NCBI GenBank assembly: GCA_021234155.1
Contig: JAJEKV010000040.1
Location: 9,467,541-9,531,540 of the forward strand
Direction: 5' to 3'
Length of the DNA stretch: 64,000 nt
Source: Isoetes taiwanensis
Taxonomy: Eukaryota; Streptophyta; Lycopodiopsida; Isoetales; Isoetaceae
Positions 55,531 to 64,000 of the stretch are shown here, piece by piece. The stretch's first letter is position 1, and each line of letters starts with the position of its first letter. The notes beneath the pieces were generated by a model. The model was given only the letters and a program-made list of their open reading frames with translations, had not been told where the DNA came from and did not search any database. The position numbers and the translations under genes were made by a program.

Positions 55531-58500
55531 CCGCTATTTGCTTTAATGTAAAGACCCAGCAAATAGTGCACCCACGCCATTCTTTTATAGATAACACATT
55601 TTCACAGAGATCATGTAGTCATATATTAATATAATACAAAGTAGATACAATTTTTTTAATAGTCGTGACCAAAGTGCAGTGCTCATCATTGACTTTCTCA
55701 TAGTCTGCAGGATTAATTTTACTGCGGTCAACTGTATGCTCTTCCTGCTCAACTCCACCTTGGCCCGATGTTTCTCCTATCTCTTTATGAGAACCTGATT
55801 TTTCTTCCTCATTTTTTCTACTAGGTGCTCCATCATCTTTTGAGTCAAGACTTAGCTAAGCCAATGGCCGCTGGGGCAAGCAAGGGGTATAGGACGTTCT
55901 CAACCCTAGGGTAGTTGCACAAAAGGGTGGATATAAAAAGGGCCCAAATTTTACATTTACAAAGGCAAAATGTAGGCAATATTTTGAAGTGTCGTTAATA
56001 CTACATTAATGGTTGGGTTGGGGAGAACCACATTTGGGAAGTTTTTGAGCGTGTCTTGTTTCTGTCCACAGCTCAACAAGCCACTCAGAACTCTCTCTCT
56101 GTTAGCAAATCTCTCTATCTGAGTGGCGATTAGAATCCTTACTTGTGATTCTTAGTTTCATACATCATAAGCTTCTTGGTCTTCTTACCTAGAAGGCGGT
56201 AGAAACTTTGTATCGAGAGTTTAGTTCTTAGAGTTTTAGGATCATGATAAGAAACTCATCGTGTTTCCCCGAAATCCTGCGTTTGAAACCAGTAGGTCTC
56301 AAAGCATCGCGACAAAGAAATGAAAAGTGGGGCGTCTCTCCATTAGCAAAGCTACAAGTACATCGGCAGGTTGAGAGAATGCCGGGTAAAACACCTTAGA
56401 AGCAACCATTTTTACGATGCTCTTTATCGAGGGGCACACAAATAGTGCAAGGAGTTTGGGGTGATGAAGCTCGGCGGTGAGGGTTATGAAGAGTAGGATA
56501 GAGCGAGCATGAATCACCGGACTTTTTAAAATGTATGAGTTTGTTTTTAATACTAGAATGAGGTAGCAAACCATCACTTATACCCACAATACTTTACTCG
56601 AGCATACTCTTTATTCAAGAGGCATAAATGATTGGGAAGGGCTAAAGAGAGTGCATGTGCATTTGCTAAAAGCGCTCATAAGAGTCGACCTAGCGAAGTT
56701 ATTACCTTGAAATCCTCAATGTAAGAAAGCCATGCATGGTAAATCAGCGGAGTTGAAGAAGGAGCATCATGAAATTGATGGCGAATTATTAGAAAAGGAG
56801 ATCCCATGACTCGGTAACTTTGAACAATCGATTGCCAAATCTTTTAAAAATCGGAAAAGATAATAAGTCCGGATGTACTCTCGTTAAATTTGAAAAGTAC
56901 TTTTGGCTTGAGAGTTATACAAAGCAAGGATGCTCAAGTGAAAGTCAAATGGACAATTTGGACTCCTTAAGAGCAAGCCTTGACAGCAATTAGTTTAACT
57001 GCCTTGGCGACTCACTTTGAAGAGAAAAGAAAAGCGTTTAGTTATGGAGATGGATGCCTTACTTTGAGAAACCAATTGAGAACCTTTACGTGAATTAATT
57101 TGAATTGGATATACATCAAAGAACATAATAATGAAATCGAGGAGGCAAATACTTGATATTATGGCGAGGATCAATGAGATAGCAAGCTCAAATGGAAATC
57201 TAATTGTAATGTCATTTGCATCCTACTCACGTTCATGGACAAGTCGATAGCATCACATCTCATGTGGTTACATCATGTACCGGTATATTATTTGCCCTGG
57301 AAGCTCTACCATGGTGAATATGCTATGTTGTGGACATCCCTCGCCTATTATATCTAGCCTTTAGGGTGTCTGCAATGAGCAAGTCTTGTCACCTTGAGGA
57401 TGTTCGCGTTGCAGAAGGTTATCTTGCGAGATCATTGGAATGCGAGGTTTGGAGGTCATTAAGACTTTGTTTATGTAATGCATGGATACATTGAAGTTTT
57501 TACATACATTCTTAAGTGTGTTTCATTTTTGTACATAGATTTGAATCTTTTCTTGCCTTAGAATAAATGCACTTGAATGTATTTTAATTTATGAGTGGAT
57601 CTTTGTTTTGGCTGAGTTCTTTTTCACATGTAATTTTCATAATGGCTTATGTATTTTCTCTTTATATGTACATACTATAACATGCTCGAATACAAATGAG
57701 ATTATGATTACATCTATCTTTCTAGTTTTCTATTAGTACATTTCACAGTCATTGTTGGTAGATATTATTATACTATAATTGTACATCTGTTTTACCACTT
57801 GATTTACATCTAGTTTGCAATTTTTTAGCTTTTCATTGACATGAATTTTTCCTTTACATTTACCTTTTGACATGTTGGGATGTACATGCAACAAGATAAT
57901 ACAATTAATTTATTCACACATTTCTTCAATGTAGATATGGATAGCATCAAGAAGCAGCTGACCATTGTGGTAGTATGTAGTATTGATGTATATATTTGCA
58001 TTGCATGTTTGTGACTTCATTGTTACTTGGTTTTGGGTTGCCGCGAAGAAATTTCATGAAGGGTTAGGGGAGTGAGCACATGTAGAGGGAGTCCTTTGGA
58101 AACATGTGAAAGGATGATGTCCTTAGTAGTGAAACTCCATCCCACATCCTAGGTAAGCTGTAAAGAAGCAATCTTTTGACAATGTGGAGGATAAAAACAC
58201 ATTTAAATGAAGTTGATAGAAGATGTACCAAGGTAGCGGTCTATTAGAAGTGTTTTAGCCCAATTTGTTAATGAATTAATTTTGGGGTTTTAATTTGAGT
58301 GTTGAACTCAAAGCACGAACTTGCCATTTTCGGGGTGAGCAGGAGTGATTTAAAATGGTAGGGAGGCAATCTGATGACGAAATCAAAGGCTGCCATCAAA
58401 GGGAATTCAATGTCGGTGCATATTTTTAATGTTTTCCATCCTACATGCAAATTTGCATTGGGGTTTTAATTTGTTGGTGGTAGATGACCGCGGGAGAGGA

Positions 58501-61500
58501 GACCCTGGCAGAAAGGGGGTAGGCTGAATTGGGAGGCGTAGATCTTGAAGGAGCATGCAAAGTTGCAACAAAGGCATGAGGTGTTGAGGAGGGCAGGCAA
58601 GTTGAAAAGGTAGATTGAGAAAGGAAGCAACAAATGTAAAAGGTGAAACTTGCACATTTTGGGTGTTAAGTTTAGGGTTTAATTACTTGGAATTGTAATT
58701 GCCAGGCATCATTAACTCTTCTATACTAATGCCTAATTCAAATAGTAAGCATATGAATACATCTCGACTACATACACTTATTTTTTGTAGGCATAAGAAT
58801 GCTCAATCGAGGAATACAGCGCAGGTATTTGTGTATGTTTTTAAAAATAATTATGTCGTTTCAAGTTAACATTCTATTATTCTTTATGTAGAATGGTGGA
58901 GAACATAGAAGGCGTTGAGAGAATTTCGCACTCCACTTTTCCCATTCAAGAATAGCCGGCCCTAAACCTCGATGAAAGTGGTTGTCCCCGGAGCAGTGAA
59001 GCTTTGTGCGCTGACCAACTTCGAGGATGTGAACCGCCTTGGCCAATGTGGAACTCTATGGCGGGTGATTCTCCATTCTTTCCCTGTTTTTGAAGCATTT
59101 ATCAAGATTTGGAAAGCTTTTTTATGAATATGCTCTTATTTGTGACCTTGTGCTCAATTAGGTATTTGCATGATAAGTTCTTAGCGAGGAGTGGAAGCCG
59201 GGAATCCATATCTTCTCACGCTTCTGATTACTTTTTTATTCAAGGAGGCTTCAAGCAACAAGAAAGAAATGATGCATCAAAATTACTTGCGTGAGCGGTG
59301 AAGCAAGGAGTTCTTTGGGCTAGTAATGGCTAAATGCTAATACATCCTGCATCATTGCTTGAGAGCGAACACTTACGTCGCCCATATTTATATGCGAGAG
59401 CAAGTCTAAAGTTCTAGATGCACCCATTTGTACATATCTGAACCCTTTAAATGGCTTTGCCACAAATGAAAAGGCAATTAGAGGGTATGACATCCCTTTG
59501 ATATGTTTTTTTATTTCAATTAGTATCTCGATGTTTCTTTGAAACTTACGCGGCAATTTTATATCGCGCGCTTGAGACTACACGCATGAGATCTTGATGA
59601 GTCAGACATCAAAGGAATACGTTACTTGAGGAAAAGTAACATAAAAGGTATAAATTACGTTGAAATGCCGCGGCAAGCGACTTGACATCTTACGGGTTGT
59701 TTTGTGATATGACTTTATGCACAAGTTTGTTGACCTACTTATTTAGGAAAGACTCAAAAGGTACATTATTCATGATCAATTTGAACATTGGCACATTATT
59801 CCCTTTTCATGATCCAATTCTAACATTGGCACATTATTATATATTGTAAGATTACACAAAGGCGGACACATGTATGGCAGGTATGCCCTTTCCACGACAA
59901 CGAGGTCTTGATAGGCATCTACATTAATTTAAGGAGTGGTGGTACGCTCCCAACAATAACTTCTATATAGAACAGCCGCGAGGCGAGATGCACTTTCGAA
60001 AAGAGTCATTTGGTAGTTAAATCTTCCTTGGATGCCATTTGGTCTCCAAACATGTCCTTGAACTTCACCGATCTTGAATATTTTAAATTATATTTTTAGT
60101 CTAAATAAATTTGAGTATATTGTGCATATGGCCCGATTCTCATGGCCGGATAGATATAAGCGGTCCAATTTAAACATTTCTCTTATTCAATTTCATCATG
60201 TGTTTTATTGTTGGCGAGGTTTAGGGAAAATAAGGTCTTAGTGTTGATATTGGCGAGGAGGGGATTTGAGTTTGCAATGCTCACATCAAGGATGAGTTCT
60301 CATTTGCAAAAACACAGCATGCTAGGCCGATAGGGATAGGGGATAGAGTGTATTCAGGCTGGCATGAGGGTCTTCTCTATTATGCACATGCCATTGCTTT
60401 GATTTGGAGATATGATGCGGCGCCACTTAGTTTAGTATCTTTGACATAATTGAAGCGAGCCCCTAAAAAGTAGGGAGCTTTCAGGATCCCCGAAATTCAT
60501 AGTATTGGGAAGAAGTAGGTGTTAGATTACTTCCATTTAGAATAAACTTAGTGCAAAATCTTTATGTGAAGAACTTGGAAGTTATTTCAGTGAATTTCCC
60601 AAGTATCATAGGGAGGCATTTGATGATACACGATACAAGTGCGCATTAAATCCCCTTATACTCATACATTTGTATACCACCATGGTCACTTACAAACAAA
60701 ATGATAGCGTTGAAGCGCCTCTACCCTGGATTGAAGGGCTCCACTTGTCGCGGATGAGGAGATTTCAACATCGTGAGAGGATCACGTTCATTGCAATTGA
60801 TGCATTTGACAAGTTGGTTATGGAATGGATCACATATAGTATAAAGGTTCGGATCACGATTGCGGGCATGCACTCACATGTATGGTCGATGACTACCTTT
60901 CGATGACGAGGAAATGATTTGTTCGGCGAAGCCGCGTACCGAGCGCCAACATCCGCGACACACCCATGGCGGTGAGGCTAGCGCTATGGCATATTTGCAT
61001 TTTAACCTTTCCGGATCATCGCAGGCTCATACCTTGCATACTTTAAGAAGGTAGTAGTGTTAACCGTCTTCTAAAGATTAAGTTGATAGTATTCACGTGT
61101 ATTCGTCACGAGTCCGAGTCATCGAAGTCACTCCCCATACACCGAGGCTTTTAAGTGGCGCCCATGAAGTTTGGCGTAAAGAAACCAGCGATGGGAGGAA
61201 AGAAAAGCGTGTATCACTCTTTGGAGGCGAAGATGATCGGTGATGAAGTTGCTTATGGGTTGAAGGATGAAATCGGCTTAGGTTAAAATTTGCATCGCGA
61301 CACGAGTCGCGAGCGAGAGATCTCAAGCCCAGGCAGGCTCTTACGCGAAGCGGTCGATGATTCATACAAGCGCAGAAACTATTACCCGATTTACAATCTC
61401 AACTTGCGAGATTTAGTAGCAAATGCTACTAAAACACGGTAAATTTGCATCATGAAAACATACTTTGGCGGAAAAGGTGAGAAACGACAAAACAAAAAAA

Positions 61501-61660
61501 ACACGAAAATATAGGGCTTAGTAGAAACGGGGAAAATGAAGATATAAACCTTAGGATCATAGCACACTTCTTCACGGACATCATGCATCTGCTTAGACCC
61601 CCAGACATTTACATAGCGAGAAGGCTTGGTAAGCCAACAAGTTTTAGCAGGTAGTCTAGT
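55531..61660. other. Long decayed region, no gene recognised
   Basis: Frames such as 59320-59556 (minus) and 60670-60906 (plus) match no family I know. Bases 56090-56330 (CTCTGTTAGCAAATCTC through AACCAGTAGGTCTCAAAGC) have LTR-like composition but no partner. GCGAG-rich phrases are frequent from 57.3 kb onward. Probably old transposon sequence. Confidence 0.35.
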
Positions 61661-61689
61661 CAAGTTTATGCAGAAGAAGCTACCAAAGC

Positions 61690-64000
61690 AGGGGTTCTGA
61701 GAATAGAGGGAGCAACTATAAAGGGGCCAAAAGAATTTGAAGTTGACATGGACCTATCTCTGCACAATTAGAAGTTAAAGAGAATGGGCAAAGTAAAAGA
61801 GGCGGAGAACAAGGATTTGTTGCATATTTGGATAGATCGCGGGAGGCCGTAGTAACCCGGGAAAAGGAGAGAATAGGTACTTAGGACTTTGAGGTTGTTG
61901 TCATGGAATATACACGAGGCTTTCCACGAGGGGAGAGAAAATAGGCTGCAAAGCATGGAGGTCTTAAGCCGGGGGATGGATGGTAGCTACTCTTTCTGAG
62001 ACATGGGAGCGTAAACAAGACCCACTTCGAGATATCCCGGGATTTATGATAATAGACTGTATGGAATATATGGGAGAGGCAGGTGAGGTTATGAGGTGGA
62101 TTGGTGATATATGCGGGCGAAGTTATTAATCATATAGCATTGATAGCAAAAGCATGAATTCAGTAACATATGAGGTTCCTGGGGTAAGATATATGGTAAA
62201 TGCATTAGGGTGTATGTAGCGTGACATGCTGCCTACACGGCTCCACTAACATGGCGTACAACAGCCCAAGCGAGGCCTAGATAGAGACAATCCAACTGCA
62301 TGATTTGAGCAAAGGAAACCACGATTTACAAAGATTTGGGAAGTAATAGTTGTGGGGAGACAATTAATGCAAGAACAAAGAGATCACGAGGGCTGTAGCC
62401 ATTTGCAAGAAGGAGATCGCTCTTATTGAAGATGATGAGAGATTTAGAAGACATTCCACCGGACGGATTAGAAATGCAATGGGGAACCAAATTGCTTGAT
62501 TTAGAACAACATGTCTTAAGATTACCGTGGAATGGAGAAGTACAAAACATTCAATACAAGCACATGCATTACGCCCGATGGGAGGTGGCTGCAGCAGACT
62601 GCCCTCACACAGTGGTGAACTACTTAAGCATTTTGAATTCCAAAGCAAATTGCGAGGAATCACGATCATATAGATTTGTGTTTTGAATTATGCGGGCAAA
62701 TTAGTGTACTCGAGAAACACATGTTGGTTTTCAAACACAAGAAGCTGAAATTGGATCATGCTAGCGGGATATTTTCCAAAAACATGTGGACCAAGCATTA
62801 AGTCTACATCGGTGGAGAGGCGGGCTGACTAGGGGGCTGATTACGTCTCACTACAGGACATCCTATAAGAAAGGAGGCTTACTTTAATGTTTTGCGTTTT
62901 ACAGACGGAAGGTAAGATTATCCCACCAACACATGATGTGAGACCTTTGAATGTTCACTGGGCTCCAATTGCCCCAAAAGGAGTAGAGTGAAACCAAAGT
63001 GAGGTACAAAGCGACTTATCGGGGAGAAGAGGGCTATGAAGAGTTGAGCGGCAAGAGAAACTTGGGAGCTACATTTCCACGCCCTTTACGAAAACTTTTA
63101 CGCGGAATACCTCAAAGGACACGGATAAACAGCAGGTTAAAGGAGGAGGATATACACACACAGCTCATACACGATCTCACTATTATGAAGATACTGCCAC
63201 GAGGAATGGAGTCCATAAGAAAGTGGCGAGGGTATCTATTCACGATTCTGCGAGTAGGCGCATGACCTTAGAAGCGTTTTGAAAAGCGGTAAAGGGTACG
63301 CGAATCTCTTGAAGGGTTAAAAGCTGAAGCTACATTAAAATAGGGAGGTAGACACTTCTTCAAGTAGTAACCAACTTGACTAAATACTTGATCAAGGAAG
63401 CATGGGGAGTCATGGCAATTAAACAAATTGGTCAGTGCATAAATAGAATTTTTAAGGCAGGATGCCTCTAACTGTCAGAACTTAATCATGGTAGGGAGTA
63501 TCTATTCCAAACTCTTAAGGTTTTGCTGCTTTGGAACAGAAATTAAGCTCATGGGCTTAAGGGAAAAGAGCCACATGCCAAACCACGTTTTAGAAGAGAG
63601 CACAGCCGTCATGCTCTTACACCTACAGGGTGCTTGCTCATTGAAAGCAAAAGATTAGAAGCCCGGCGCATCTTTAAGTTTATTGACTCTCCAGCTTTAA
63701 ATCTGATACCAAGGATAGGCCGGGTAAGTAGAATAGAAAGGAGATTGGAGTCAAAGTCTACACTTAGGAATTAGGTATCGGCTATACAAAGAGATTATAA
63801 GCCAGTGGAAGACCATCCGGCTGCAAATTCATAGTACTATTGGGGGTGAGACAAAGAACATTCATTGTCCTGCCAACTCTTTTTGGGTTGTATATTGATG
63901 ATTTTGCAATGTTCATGGATGGGAGAGAAGGGGCTGATTAGACTTCGGCTAAGGGATTTTGTGATCAAAGCTGACACTCTATGCCCGATGATGTGGTACT
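61690..64000 (+). mobile_element. Degenerate LINE, right side cut by the window
   Basis: Plus-strand pieces in shifting frames follow LINE order. An endonuclease-like start lies near 61905-62050 (LSWNIHEAFHEG, then ETWE and DPLRDIPGFMI). A reverse-transcriptase end lies at 63855-64000 (VLPTLFGLYIDDFAMFMDG, then PDDVVL). The middle has no readable frame. The catalytic box looks like PDDV instead of ADDV. Low similarity to the other LINEs here. Confidence 0.45.

Overview
This is nuclear DNA of a land plant. It has short GT-AG introns with plant-type splice sites, a phragmoplast kinesin, a GRAS transcription factor, a plastid-type diterpene synthase and an oleosin. Between them lie plant retrotransposon remains: Ty1/copia with an initiator-Met tRNA primer site, several LINEs, a hAT element and a tRNA-derived SINE. 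The host proteins look divergent from flowering-plant versions and the transposon load is heavy. A non-seed vascular plant such as a fern would fit, but the sequence does not prove it.

Layout. 1-4.4 kb (+): the 3' two thirds of a KIN-12A/B (PAKRP1-like) kinesin with an expanded 64-residue repeat. 4.4-8.4 kb: a tRNA-Pro-like SINE, a 0.55 kb tandem duplication and an orphan FCP1-type phosphatase exon. 8.4-10.8 kb (-): a decayed hAT transposase. 11-12 kb: simple repeats. 12.6-16.6 kb (-), possibly to 17.6 kb: a multi-exon diterpene synthase with an intact class I site and an altered class II motif. 18.7-19.1 kb (+): a small intronless oleosin. 19.3-19.8 kb: clustered hairpins, including a foldback MITE. 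21-29 kb: LINE copies of one family ending in a pentanucleotide tail, plus a dispersed repeat. 31 kb (-): two exons of an unrecognised, possibly MYB/SANT-like protein. 32.3-35.4 kb (+): a broken member of an uncharacterised transposase-like family. 36-44 kb: mostly unrecognised decayed sequence, including a short reading frame that begins like histone H3. 44.3-46.25 kb (-): a LINE reverse transcriptase. 46.8-48.8 kb (+): an intact LISCL-type GRAS gene. 51.7-55.5 kb (+): a truncated copia element with a LINE fragment inserted in it. 55.5-64 kb: decayed sequence ending in a degenerate LINE.

The host genes (cytokinesis motor, terpenoid enzyme, oil-body protein, transcription factor) do not form a functional cluster. 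They are islands in transposon sequence. The most informative material is the KIN-12 repeat expansion, the diterpene synthase gene model, the LINE family with its empty/filled site pair, and the transposase-like family at 32-35 kb. I see no CRISPR, operon or other prokaryotic structure.
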